Assembly (NCBI GenBank): GCA_016714685.1
Contig: JADKCH010000004.1
Span: 1-64,000 of the forward strand
DNA length: 64,000 nt
Origin: Candidatus Geothrix odensensis
Lineage (GTDB): Bacteria; Acidobacteriota; Holophagae; Holophagales; Holophagaceae
Reading direction: 5' to 3'
Shown here: positions 55,075 through 62,591 of the stretch, piece by piece
How positions within the stretch are numbered: position 1 is the stretch's first letter
Layout of the letters: each line of letters opens with the position of its first letter
Position numbers and translations under genes: made by a program
The notes under the pieces: model-generated
Databases searched by the model: none
What the model was told of the DNA's origin: nothing
Seen by the model: only the letters and a program-made list of their open reading frames with translations

Positions 55075-55239
55075 TCATGGCTCCGGGCGAGGGCCGGCGG
55101 GCGTCGCGAGCGGCGTCACGCTCGTCGCGCGGCCCGCACGGCCTGCGCGTTCCCCCCTTCGCTGCCCGGCGGCCGTCTGGGCCGCCAGGCTCAGGCAGAG
55201 CAGGGACAGGAGCGCGGTCAGGCGCGGACGACAAGGCAT
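55075..55239 (-). pseudogene. Signal-peptide ORF, probable frameshifted 5' end of the metalloprotease gene
   Basis: ATG 55239 has AGGAGG six bases upstream, among the best ribosome sites in the window. It encodes a clear signal peptide (PRLTALLSLLCLSLAAQTAAG), then an Arg/Ala-rich run ending at TGA 55075-55077. The protease frame is offset by one base and open from 55115 downwards. Joining the two, by skipping one base between 55078 and 55115, would give an exported protease of normal layout. Alternatives are a sequencing error, a genuine null mutation, or a short independent peptide. Confidence 0.6.
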
Positions 55240-55279
55240 ACGGATCCTCCTCACGGGTGGGTGTGCATATCACCTTACG

Positions 55280-55293
55280 ATGCCAATTCTCAT
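55280..55293. promoter_or_regulatory. Interrupted AT-rich palindrome in the protease/TonB-receptor spacer
   Basis: ATG-N2-AATT-N2-CAT (55280-55293) is symmetric at ten of fourteen positions and sits in the only AT-rich patch of the 158-base divergent spacer. It could be an operator shared by the metalloprotease and the TonB-dependent receptor. It does not match a canonical Fur box. Confidence 0.3.
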
Positions 55294-55397
55294 GAGGTTT
55301 AGGCAAGGCCCCGGCCGGCCGTTCAGGTTCCATTCGATGCGTCGGGATGCCCCGACCCTGGTTCAATGGGGGATCCCAGCCTGATCCCGGAGCCCCC

Positions 55398-57383
55398 ATG
55401 ACTGTCCTGACCGCGGCCACGGCCGGCGCGCGCCTGCTGCTTCCCGCCCTGTGCCTGACCCTCGCCGCCCAGGACCAGGCGCCCCCGGTGGATCCTGATG
55501 CCAGGAAGCCTCTGGAGTCGTGGGCGGCGGAGTCCCTCCCCGTGGCGCTGAGCCGGACGCCGGCTCAGGTGCGGGTCTTCGACGAGGACGACATCCAGCG
55601 CTCCGGCGCCCGCACCCTGGGGCAGTTCCTCCTGCGCGAGTTGCCCTCCCAGGTGCAGAACCAGGGCGGTCCCGGATTGCCCTCGCGCAGCTACCTGGGC
55701 GGTGGGCGGCCCCAGGACACGGTCGTGATGGTGGACGGCGTGCCGCGCATGGATCCGGGGCGGCTGGGCCAGAACCTCAACGAGGTGCCCCTGCTGGGGA
55801 TCACGCGCATCGAGGTGATCACGGGCTCGCCGGGCTCTGCTGGCCAGGGCGGTACCATCGCGCTGTTCACGGGCCGCCCCGACAAGCCGGGCCTCTCCGG
55901 CGACCTGGGCGGCCTGGGCGGCAGCAACGGCCAGGGCCAGAGCACCGCTTCTCCTGGGTTCGCGTGGGAGGGCGGCTACCTGAGCGGGGGCAACCTCAGC
56001 GCCCAGGAGAAACAGACCACAGAAACCGACCGCCCCTTCCGCATGGTCACCAACTTCGTGGGGCTGGGCCAGAAGTGGGGCTCCACCCACTGGACCCTGG
56101 CCTGGCGGGGCACATTCTTTGGCGTTCCCGAGCCCTACCAGGAGGTCACCGAGACCACTCGCGTCTACGATGCCGCCCGCGAAAGCCGGCAGCGCAGTGA
56201 TGCCGGCCACCTTCGCGTGGACTGGGACCTGGCACCGGGGCTGCGGCTGGAGACCACCCTCGGTCTCGCCCGCTTCCGGCACGAGCAGGCGCCGCAGGGC
56301 GCGTCCCGGCCCAGCCCCTTCGAGGGACGTGAGACCCGCTTCCAGTCGGCCCTGCACTGGGCCACCGGGGCCCGCTCGGACCTCAGCCTGTGCCTCGAGG
56401 GCCAGGAGGTGCGCCAAGTGGGGGACGAGAACCCGCTGGTGCAAGGCTCCGCCAACGGTCGCCGGCTGGGTCTCGGCGTCGAGTGGCGCTTCGAACCCAG
56501 GCCGGGCCTGCGCCTGCTGGGGACGGCACGAGGAACGCGGGAGCGGCAGTCGCTCCTGATAGGGGGCGTCGACACGGAGGTGCTCAACGCCTCGGGCCAC
56601 ACGCTGCGCCTGGGCCTCAACCAGGAGCTGGCCTACGGCCTGCGGCTCTACTCCGCCCTCGGCGGGGGACGCACCGCCCCCACGGTCCTTCAGCAGCTGC
56701 GCAACAGCCTGGTGCCCACCGCCGCGCCGCTTCGCATGGAGCAATCCACCTTCGTCCAGATCGGGCTCGGCTGGGGCCAGGGCAACTGGTACGGAAGGCT
56801 CGAAAGCCAGCAGCAGACGGGCAAGGACCTCCTCGCCTTCGACGGCCAGTCCTATGCGAACCAGGATCGGGTGCGGGTGCGGGGCACCGAGGCCGCCTTC
56901 GGCTGGCGCACGGCGCAGCAGGTGGGTCTCGAAGGCTTCGTCCGGGCCCAGGAGGCTCGGGATCTCAACGCCCCCGAGGGCCAGGCCCTCAGCACCCTGG
57001 CCTCCCAGCGGCGCCCCTTCTCCTCCCACGGGCTGAAGGGTTTCATGGGCTGGAGCCGCGTGCGGGCCGAGATCCACTACACCCTCCAGGGCCACCAGTA
57101 CGCTGCCGCTGGAGACAGCGAGGGCGGTGGCACCCGGGCCAACGGCCTGCCGCCCACCATCCGCGCCACCCAGGTGGTCTACCGGGATGTGGGCCTGTCC
57201 ACCACGGTGAAGGCGGGCCGGCACTGGACTCTGGTCATTCGCGGCGAGCACCTGCTCCAGCCCCGGACCGATGCCGCCGCCTGGGTGGCCCGGGCGCGGG
57301 AAGGCCAGAACGACGCCTCGATCATCGACGGCTACCCGGCGGCAGGCCCCAGCTACTCCGTGGAGGCGCGGTTCAGGTTCTAG
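55398..57383 (+). CDS. TonB-dependent outer-membrane receptor
   Basis: 661 residues. Signal peptide TAATAGARLLLPALCLTLAAQ, then a plug domain (about 45-160) with VRVFDEDDIQRSGARTLGQFL, QDTVVMVDGVPRMDP and ITRIEVITGSPGSAGQGG. A beta-barrel follows and ends YSVEARFRF with terminal Phe. These import siderophores, cobalamin, carbohydrates or peptides using TonB energy; the ligand cannot be told. No TonB/ExbB gene is in the window. CCGGAG precedes the ATG 55398. It is divergent from the metalloprotease gene, which hints at peptide uptake (inference). Confidence 0.9.
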   Translation: MTVLTAATAGARLLLPALCLTLAAQDQAPPVDPDARKPLESWAAESLPVALSRTPAQVRVFDEDDIQRSGARTLGQFLLRELPSQVQNQGGPGLPSRSYLGGGRPQDTVVMVDGVPRMDPGRLGQNLNEVPLLGITRIEVITGSPGSAGQGGTIALFTGRPDKPGLSGDLGGLGGSNGQGQSTASPGFAWEGGYLSGGNLSAQEKQTTETDRPFRMVTNFVGLGQKWGSTHWTLAWRGTFFGVPEPYQEVTETTRVYDAARESRQRSDAGHLRVDWDLAPGLRLETTLGLARFRHEQAPQGASRPSPFEGRETRFQSALHWATGARSDLSLCLEGQEVRQVGDENPLVQGSANGRRLGLGVEWRFEPRPGLRLLGTARGTRERQSLLIGGVDTEVLNASGHTLRLGLNQELAYGLRLYSALGGGRTAPTVLQQLRNSLVPTAAPLRMEQSTFVQIGLGWGQGNWYGRLESQQQTGKDLLAFDGQSYANQDRVRVRGTEAAFGWRTAQQVGLEGFVRAQEARDLNAPEGQALSTLASQRRPFSSHGLKGFMGWSRVRAEIHYTLQGHQYAAAGDSEGGGTRANGLPPTIRATQVVYRDVGLSTTVKAGRHWTLVIRGEHLLQPRTDAAAWVARAREGQNDASIIDGYPAAGPSYSVEARFRF

Positions 57384-57389
57384 CCTCCC

Positions 57390-57899
57390 TCATGGATAGA
57401 TCAGCTGGTCCGTGGCGAAGCCCTGCGCCTTCGCCTGCGCAATCAGCCCCTGCAGCGTGGCGGGATCGAGCTTGGGTTCACGGGAGAGGATCCAGAAGTA
57501 GGAGCGGTCCGGACCGCAGATCATCGAGTAGCGCCCGGGGTCCAGGGCCATGACGGTGTAGGCGCCATAGAAAGGCCCGAAGAAGGACACCTTGAGGCGC
57601 CCTTCGGTGGCCGCGCCGATGAACACGGCACGGCCCTCGGCGACCTTCCACTGCCCCTTGGCGGCATCCCAGCCGCGGTTGAGCACCTTCACGCTGCCAT
57701 CCGCGTTGAGGCTGTAGGTGGCCGTGACCTTGGTGAGCCCCCGCTCGAAGCGATGGTCCAGGCGGGCCACCTCGTGCCACTCGCCCAGGTAGCGCTGCAG
57801 GTCGAAGCCCGTCACGGGTGTGATGCCTTCGGGCAGGCGGGTGCATCCCGTGGATGCCAGGGCGACCACCGCGACAGTCATGGTCAGTGCTCGGTTCAT
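57390..57899 (-). CDS. blc: Outer-membrane lipocalin Blc-type lipoprotein
   Basis: 169 residues. The signal peptide ends in a lipobox (LASTGC, Cys19), so the mature protein is a lipoprotein. The lipocalin barrel signature TGFDLQRYLGEWHEVARLDHRFERG contains the conserved GxW, and SYFWILSREPKLDP is the usual C-terminal strand. Blc binds lipids such as lysophospholipids at the outer membrane. ATG 57899 follows GGGAG; an earlier in-frame start at 57926 is less likely. Convergent with the TonB receptor (six-base gap). Confidence 0.92.
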   Translation of the reverse strand: MNRALTMTVAVVALASTGCTRLPEGITPVTGFDLQRYLGEWHEVARLDHRFERGLTKVTATYSLNADGSVKVLNRGWDAAKGQWKVAEGRAVFIGAATEGRLKVSFFGPFYGAYTVMALDPGRYSMICGPDRSYFWILSREPKLDPATLQGLIAQAKAQGFATDQLIYP

Positions 57900-58002
57900 G
57901 GCAACGCTCCCGGGAACACGGATCAATCCCCACGAAGGATCCGTGGAGACGCTCCCACACCTCGGACCCAGCCCCTAACGGTGGAATCTGGACAGCAGAA
58001 GC

Positions 58003-58815
58003 TCAGCGTCCCAGCCCTGCTTCAAAGGCACGCACGGCGACCAGGAAGGCTTCGGGCGCATCCCACATGATCCAGTGCTTGGCCCCGGGGAAGTGGATCA
58101 CACGGAAGGCCGGCAGGCCCTTGAAGCCGAACTGGGCGAGGGTCGTGGCCTCCCGGGCGGGATCAGTTTCCCGCCGGCCCGCCGCCAGCTGCAGGACCGG
58201 CAGGCGCAGCTCACCCTGGCGTCCGCCGATGGAATCCAGTGTCAGGGCGCGCAGGTAGGCCTGGAGGGCCGCCGTGGGGATGCGCAGGGCCTCGGTGACC
58301 ACCCGCTGGTTCTGTTCGGGCCCGTTGCTGACATGGCCCATGAACACCGAGAGGGTCACGGTGGCATTGGATTCCAGGCCCGTGATGGTGGGCTCCATGT
58401 AGGCCGCGGGGAGGGCGCTCAGGAAGCTGTCCACCAGGATCAGCCCCCGGAAGGCGGCAGGATCCTCGAGCACCGTCCGCGCGGCGATGGGACCGCCCAT
58501 GGAGTGGCCCACCACCAGACAGGGCGCCAGGCCCTCCTTGCGGACCAGGGCGGCCAGGTCCTTGGCCAGGGCGCCGAAGTCCGCGCGGCCCGCCACCAGC
58601 GCCGGGCCGGGCGTCCCCCCGCTGCCGGGCAGGTCCACGCTCAGCACCGTGTGGTCCTGGGCCAGCTCCGCGGCCATGCCCGCCCAGACCTCCTTGTTCC
58701 CGCCGAAACCATGGATCAGCAGCACGCCGGGGCCCTTGCCCACCTTCTGGAACTGAGGTGGTCCCGCCTGCAGGCAGAGAAAGCTGAGGCAGAGCAGCAG
58801 GGCGCGGTACGGCAT
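58003..58815 (-). CDS. Secreted alpha/beta hydrolase
   Basis: 270 residues. Signal peptide MPYRALLLCLSFLCLQAG. The alpha/beta hydrolase fold shows VLLIHGFGGNKEVW (oxyanion loop), the nucleophile Ser105 in VVGHSMGGP, VDLPGSGGTP and the histidine in FPGAKHWIMWDAPEAF. Substrate is open: esterase, lipase or lactonase. No Shine-Dalgarno is strong, but CTGGAGG lies upstream of the ATG. It is in the same direction as blc and the DinB gene, with gaps of 103 and 41 bases. Confidence 0.9.
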   Translation of the reverse strand: MPYRALLLCLSFLCLQAGPPQFQKVGKGPGVLLIHGFGGNKEVWAGMAAELAQDHTVLSVDLPGSGGTPGPALVAGRADFGALAKDLAALVRKEGLAPCLVVGHSMGGPIAARTVLEDPAAFRGLILVDSFLSALPAAYMEPTITGLESNATVTLSVFMGHVSNGPEQNQRVVTEALRIPTAALQAYLRALTLDSIGGRQGELRLPVLQLAAGRRETDPAREATTLAQFGFKGLPAFRVIHFPGAKHWIMWDAPEAFLVAVRAFEAGLGR

Positions 58816-58856
58816 AAGGCCTCCAGGGCACAGCCACCCAGGATAGCTCTACCGTC

Positions 58857-59378
58857 TTAGACCCGGGGCGCCTCCAGCCCGAACTCCGCCCAGCCCTCCT
58901 TGGTGGGACCGTAGGTGCTGGGCACATGCAGCCCCGCCTGGCGCAGGAGGACGGTCATCTGGCCGCGGTGGTGGGTCTGGTGGCTAACCAGGACGTACAG
59001 GGCAAAGGCCCCGGTCCAGGTTTCGCCGTAGAGGCTGAAGTTGCGGCCCAGCTCGGTATTGCTCCAGCTGCCCACGTGATCCAGCAGGGAATCGCTCACG
59101 GCTCGGTAGGTGGCGGCGATCTCGGCCATGGTGGGGGGCGGCGGGGTGGCGATGAAGCCATCGGGCCCCAGCCCCACGGGCCCCTTCACCTTGAGGCCCA
59201 GGTTCTGGGGCAGCTCCAGCACGGTCTCCACCAGGTGCCAGGCGAGGCGCCGCAGGTCCCGGTGCTGGGGGTCCACCGCCTGGTGGGCCGCCGCATCGGG
59301 GATGGCCCCGAAGACCGCCAGGGTCTTCTCCGCCTCCTGCTGCCAGATGGTCTTGAAGTCGTCCACGCGACGGAACAT
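58857..59378 (-). CDS. DinB-family protein
   Basis: 173 residues. MFRRVDDFKTIWQQEAEKTLAVF, then HRDLRRLAWHLVETV and LYVLVSHQTHHRGQMTVLLRQAG give the histidine-bearing helices of DinB (the HQTHHRGQ motif is a hallmark). No signal peptide. The ATG at 59378 has a full AGGAGG seven bases upstream, which decides the start; the frame is open further upstream. Role unknown; DinB proteins bind divalent metal and some transfer bacillithiol or mycothiol. Confidence 0.88.
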   Translation of the reverse strand: MFRRVDDFKTIWQQEAEKTLAVFGAIPDAAAHQAVDPQHRDLRRLAWHLVETVLELPQNLGLKVKGPVGLGPDGFIATPPPPTMAEIAATYRAVSDSLLDHVGSWSNTELGRNFSLYGETWTGAFALYVLVSHQTHHRGQMTVLLRQAGLHVPSTYGPTKEGWAEFGLEAPRV

Positions 59379-59459
59379 GCCTGCCTCCTGGAATGCTGCC
59401 GGGAAGCATAGCGCAACGGGGCTACCGGAAATAAAAGGACGAGTGAAAGACACCCAATC

Positions 59460-59604
59460 AACCACGAAGACAGGAAGACCAGGAAAGTCATGATAGAAGC
59501 GCAGGCCGAGACTGTTCTCCGAGGGACCAAGCGGTCTCCCCCCATTGCACAGGCCGAAGAACCCGACTTGAGTTCTCCTTCGTGGTCTTCCTGTCTTCGT
59601 GGTT
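59460..59604. repeat. 22-bp inverted repeat flanking a 101-base loop
   Basis: The 22 bases at 59460-59481 recur as the exact reverse complement at 59583-59604. The unit is a degenerate heptamer series (ACCACGA, AGACAGG, AAGACCA). It lies in the 237-base spacer downstream of the carboxyltransferase and upstream of the DinB gene, both on the minus strand. The composition is much richer in A and T than the genes. The loop contains no supported ORF. Confidence 0.85.
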
Positions 59605-59615
59605 TTCTTTTCTTT

Positions 59616-61139
59616 TCACACAGGAGTAACTGCGCGGCGTTTCACGGGCCACACATCCCGGCGGCGGGCGCGGGCGAGGCGGGTGATGAGCTCGCCGCGC
59701 AGGTCGGCGGGATCCACGATGGCGTCCACGTGCAGGTCGGCGCCCAGCTTCTTCAGGTTGATGTCCTCGTTGTACTCGTCGCGGAGCTGCTGCACGTAGG
59801 CGGCGCGCTCCTCTTCGGGCTTCTCGGCGATCTTGTTGGCGAACACCGCGTTCACGGCGGCCTCGGCGCCCATGACGGCGATGCTGGCCGTGGGCAGGGC
59901 CAGGGTGGCGTCGGGATCGAAGCCGGGCCCGCTCATGGCGTAGAGGCCCGCGCCGTAGGCCTTGCGCACCACCACGCAGAAGCGCGGCGTACTGCAGCTC
60001 GCCATGGCGCTGATCATCTTGGCGCCGTGGCGGATGATGCCCTGCTTCTCCACCGCGCTGCCGATCATGAAGCCCGGCACATCGCTGAGGAACACGAGCG
60101 GGATGCCGAAGGCGTCGCAGAGGGTGATGAAGCGCGTGGCCTTGTCCGCGCTGTCCACGAAGAGCACGCCGCCCTTCACGCGGGGCTGGTTGGCCAGGAT
60201 GCCCACGGGCTTGCCATTCAGCCGCGCCAGGCCCGTGACGATCTCGCCCGCAAAGAGCTTCTTCACTTCGAGGAAGCTGCCCTCGTCCACCAGCCCCTCG
60301 ATGAAGTCCTTCATCTGGAAGGGGGCCATAATGTCTGTCGGCACGAGGGCCGTCAGATCCTTCGCCTTGGCCGACACAGGCTTGGGCTCAGCCACCGGCA
60401 CCGCATCCTCGCAGTGCTGGGGGAAGTAGCCGAGATAATGCCGACAGAGGGCGATGGCCTCGGTCTCCGTCTTGCAGAGGAAGTCGCCGCAGCCACTCAC
60501 GGAGCAGTGCATGCGCGCGCCGCCCAGGTCCTCGAGGCTGATCTTCTCGCCGATGACCATCTCGGCCATGCGGGGCGAGCCCAAGTACATGCTGGCGTTG
60601 CCCTCCACCATGATCACCACGTCGCAGAAGGCGGGGATGTAGGCGCCGCCCGCTGCCGAGGGGCCGAAGAGGAGGCAGACCTGGGGCACCAGGCCCGACA
60701 GCGCCACTTCCATGTGGAAGATGGTGCCGGCGTGGCGGCGGCCCGGGAACATGTCCAGCTGATCGGTGATGCGCGCCCCGGCGCTGTCCACCAGGTAGAG
60801 CATGGGCACCTTCAGGCGCAGGGCCACTTCCTGGATGCGGATGATCTTCTCCACCGTACGGGCGCCCCAGCTGCCGGCCTTGATGGTGCTGTCGTTGGCC
60901 ATGAGCGCCACCGGTCGGCCCTCCACCGTGGCCGTGCCCGTGACCACCCCATCCGCGGGCAAGTCCTTGTGCATGGCGTTGGCGAAGAGGCCATCCTCCA
61001 CGAAGCTGCCCTCGTCCACCAGCAGGCGGATGCGCTCCCGGGCGAAGAGCTTGCCGGCCTCGGCGTTCTTCTCATGGGCCTTGGCGGCGCCGCCCTTCTT
61101 GATGCGGACAACTTCCGAATGGAACGACTCCGGTTGCAT
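59616..61139 (-). CDS. Acyl-CoA carboxylase carboxyltransferase subunit (PccB/MmdA type)
   Basis: 507 residues, the size of propionyl-CoA carboxylase beta subunits. It moves CO2 from biotin to acyl-CoA or the reverse. The N-terminal half has RIRLLVDEGSFVEDG, MLYLVDSAGARI and FGPSAAGGAYIPA. The C-terminal half has DFIEGLVDEGSFLEVK, FLSDVPGFMIGS and VVRKAYGAGLYAMSGPGFDPD. Specificity is not resolvable by eye. Members of this family work with AccB/AccC-like partners or as decarboxylase alpha subunits. ATG 61139 follows GAGGT. Its own AccB/AccC is not adjacent; accBC lies at 39615-41666. Confidence 0.93.
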   Translation of the reverse strand: MQPESFHSEVVRIKKGGAAKAHEKNAEAGKLFARERIRLLVDEGSFVEDGLFANAMHKDLPADGVVTGTATVEGRPVALMANDSTIKAGSWGARTVEKIIRIQEVALRLKVPMLYLVDSAGARITDQLDMFPGRRHAGTIFHMEVALSGLVPQVCLLFGPSAAGGAYIPAFCDVVIMVEGNASMYLGSPRMAEMVIGEKISLEDLGGARMHCSVSGCGDFLCKTETEAIALCRHYLGYFPQHCEDAVPVAEPKPVSAKAKDLTALVPTDIMAPFQMKDFIEGLVDEGSFLEVKKLFAGEIVTGLARLNGKPVGILANQPRVKGGVLFVDSADKATRFITLCDAFGIPLVFLSDVPGFMIGSAVEKQGIIRHGAKMISAMASCSTPRFCVVVRKAYGAGLYAMSGPGFDPDATLALPTASIAVMGAEAAVNAVFANKIAEKPEEERAAYVQQLRDEYNEDINLKKLGADLHVDAIVDPADLRGELITRLARARRRDVWPVKRRAVTPV

Positions 61140-61183
61140 GGGAACCTCGGGATGGATCCTCCAGCATATGCGATCCTCAATTG

Positions 61184-62386
61184 ATGGCGGACGCGGAGAC
61201 ATCGAGGCGCAGCGGGTTCCTGACGGCGCCTTTCGTCCTTCTGTGCGCGTTCTACTTCCTGGTGTTCGCGGCCGGGTACCAGCTCTTCCCAGTGGTGCCC
61301 CTGCACCTGCGCGACCTGGGCGCGAGCCTGGCGGAGAGCGGGCGCTTCCAGACGGCCTTCATGCTGGGCTCGGGCTTCGGCTCGCTGTTCACGGGGCCCC
61401 TGGGCGACCGGCTCGGGCAGCGGCGGGTGCTGCGCGTGGCCTCCCTGGCCCTGGTGGCCATCCTGGTGACCTACGGCTTCCTGAAGGTGCGCTGGGTGTT
61501 CTACCTGCTCGCACCCCTCCACGGCGTGCTCTGGTCGGCGCTGCGCACCGCCTCCATCGCCAAGGTGGGTGCCATCCTGCCGCTCGAGCACCGGGCCCAG
61601 GGCCTGTCGCTCTTCGGCCTGACCGGACCGGGCGGCGTGGCCGTGGGCCCCCTGGTGGGCCTGTGGCTGATGCCCCACCTGGGCTTCGCCTGGATGCTGA
61701 TCCTGCTGGCGGGCGTGTTCGCGGTGCTGCACGGGCTCATCGGTGCCCTGCCCCGGGAGGCCCCGCGCGAACTCGAGGCCGCGGCCCTGTTCCAGTGGCC
61801 CGACCGGGCCGTGTGGGGGACGGTGGCCGTGATGATGCTGGTGGGCCTGGGCTTCGGCCCCATGCCCCCGTACAGCGCCCAGGAGGCGAAGGCGCTGGGG
61901 ATGGCCTGGCCCTCGACCTTTCTCACCTGCTTCGCCCTGGGCATGATGGCCATCCGGGGCCTGCTGGGGCTGACGGGCATGGGCCGGCGCCCCGTGGCCC
62001 TGCTGCCGTACATGATCGCCCTGGCCGCCTCCGGCTATGCCCTGCTGGCCTTCCTGCCGGGCGGCATGGCCCGGCACCTGCTCTCCGGGCTCATCTACGG
62101 GGCAGGCTACGGCATGGTCCATACCCTGCTGATCATGAACATCTTTGCCACCACGCCCCCCGAGCGCACCGGCGCCGCGGTGGGCGCCCTCTTCTTCGCC
62201 TTCGACGCGGCCACGGCCCTCGGCGCCCTGGGCCTGGGCTGGGTCATGGAGCACTTCAACTTCCGCTGGGGCTGGGCCATCGGAGCGGGCCTGATGACCC
62301 TCTCCATTCCCGTGGCCCGCCGCATCGTCCGGAAGAGCGCCGCGATGGCCACCGAGCCGGTCCCCTCTGGCATCCTGGAAGGATGA
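61184..62386 (+). CDS. MFS transporter (first of a tandem pair)
   Basis: 400 residues with 12 predicted membrane helices. The cytoplasmic loop FTGPLGDRLGQRRVLRV is the MFS loop 2-3 signature, and GASLAESGRFQTAFMLGSG precedes it. Substrate unknown; drug or metabolite exporters share this layout. ATG 61184 is preferred to the TTG one codon earlier. It is divergent from the carboxyltransferase with 44 bases between starts. The downstream gene is a paralogue with the same loop and the same ASLAESGRF segment. Confidence 0.9.
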   Translation: MADAETSRRSGFLTAPFVLLCAFYFLVFAAGYQLFPVVPLHLRDLGASLAESGRFQTAFMLGSGFGSLFTGPLGDRLGQRRVLRVASLALVAILVTYGFLKVRWVFYLLAPLHGVLWSALRTASIAKVGAILPLEHRAQGLSLFGLTGPGGVAVGPLVGLWLMPHLGFAWMLILLAGVFAVLHGLIGALPREAPRELEAAALFQWPDRAVWGTVAVMMLVGLGFGPMPPYSAQEAKALGMAWPSTFLTCFALGMMAIRGLLGLTGMGRRPVALLPYMIALAASGYALLAFLPGGMARHLLSGLIYGAGYGMVHTLLIMNIFATTPPERTGAAVGALFFAFDAATALGALGLGWVMEHFNFRWGWAIGAGLMTLSIPVARRIVRKSAAMATEPVPSGILEG

Positions 62387-62517
62387 GCATGCAGCAGGAG
62401 CGGAGTGCCACTTTGGCGCAGCCGAAGCCCGCAGGGTGTGGCACAGGGAGGCTCCCCCTCGGCAAGCGGAGCGCGCCGGAGCAGGCACTGCGTGCGTTAG
62501 GCGGAGGTGCCGCATGA
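62383..62517 (+). CDS. 44-codon micro-ORF coupled to the first MFS gene
   Basis: Starts at an ATG overlapping the MFS stop (ATGA) and ends at a TGA that overlaps the next ATG. The product starts MSMQQERSATLAQPKPAG and continues with a Gly/Arg/Pro/Ala-rich tail, hydrophilic with one cysteine. Whether it is translated is not known; the in-frame preservation in both repeat copies argues for it, the lack of recognisable domains argues against it. Confidence 0.35.
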   Translation: MSMQQERSATLAQPKPAGCGTGRLPLGKRSAPEQALRALGGGAA

Positions 62518-62578
62518 GCACGCAGCAGGAGCGGAGTGCCACTTTGGCGCAGCCGAAGCCCGCAGGGTGCGGCACAGG
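62383..62578 (+). repeat. Direct repeat of 65 bases, two copies 131 bases apart
   Basis: Copies at 62383-62447 and 62514-62578 differ at only two positions (T/C each) and share a perfect 48-base core. Both begin at an ATG that overlaps the stop of the preceding frame (ATGA). The spacer and the end of the second copy also share GGAGGTGCCGCATGA, which supplies the Shine-Dalgarno of the next frame. The repeat lies between two paralogous MFS genes. Confidence 0.93.
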
Positions 62579-62591
62579 AGGTGCCGCATGA
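62514..62591 (+). CDS. 25-codon micro-ORF coupled to the second MFS gene
   Basis: Starts MSTQQERSATLAQPKPAG, one residue different from the upstream micro-ORF over 18 positions, and ends GCGTGGAA. GGCGGAGGT lies upstream, and the TGA overlaps the MFS start (ATGA). The two micro-ORFs and two MFS genes thus form a chain of four frames, each overlapping the next by four bases. It could be a translational coupling device or the chance reading of a duplicated non-coding repeat. Confidence 0.35.
   Translation: MSTQQERSATLAQPKPAGCGTGGAA

Noticed and set aside
55280..55293. Fur box upstream of the TonB receptor
   Set aside because: Symmetry is ATG-N2-AATT-N2-CAT and does not fit the 19-base or 7-1-7 Fur consensus.
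62383..62578. Insertion sequence or attachment-site duplication
   Set aside because: No transposase or integrase, no terminal inverted repeats; the repeat starts inside a start/stop overlap.
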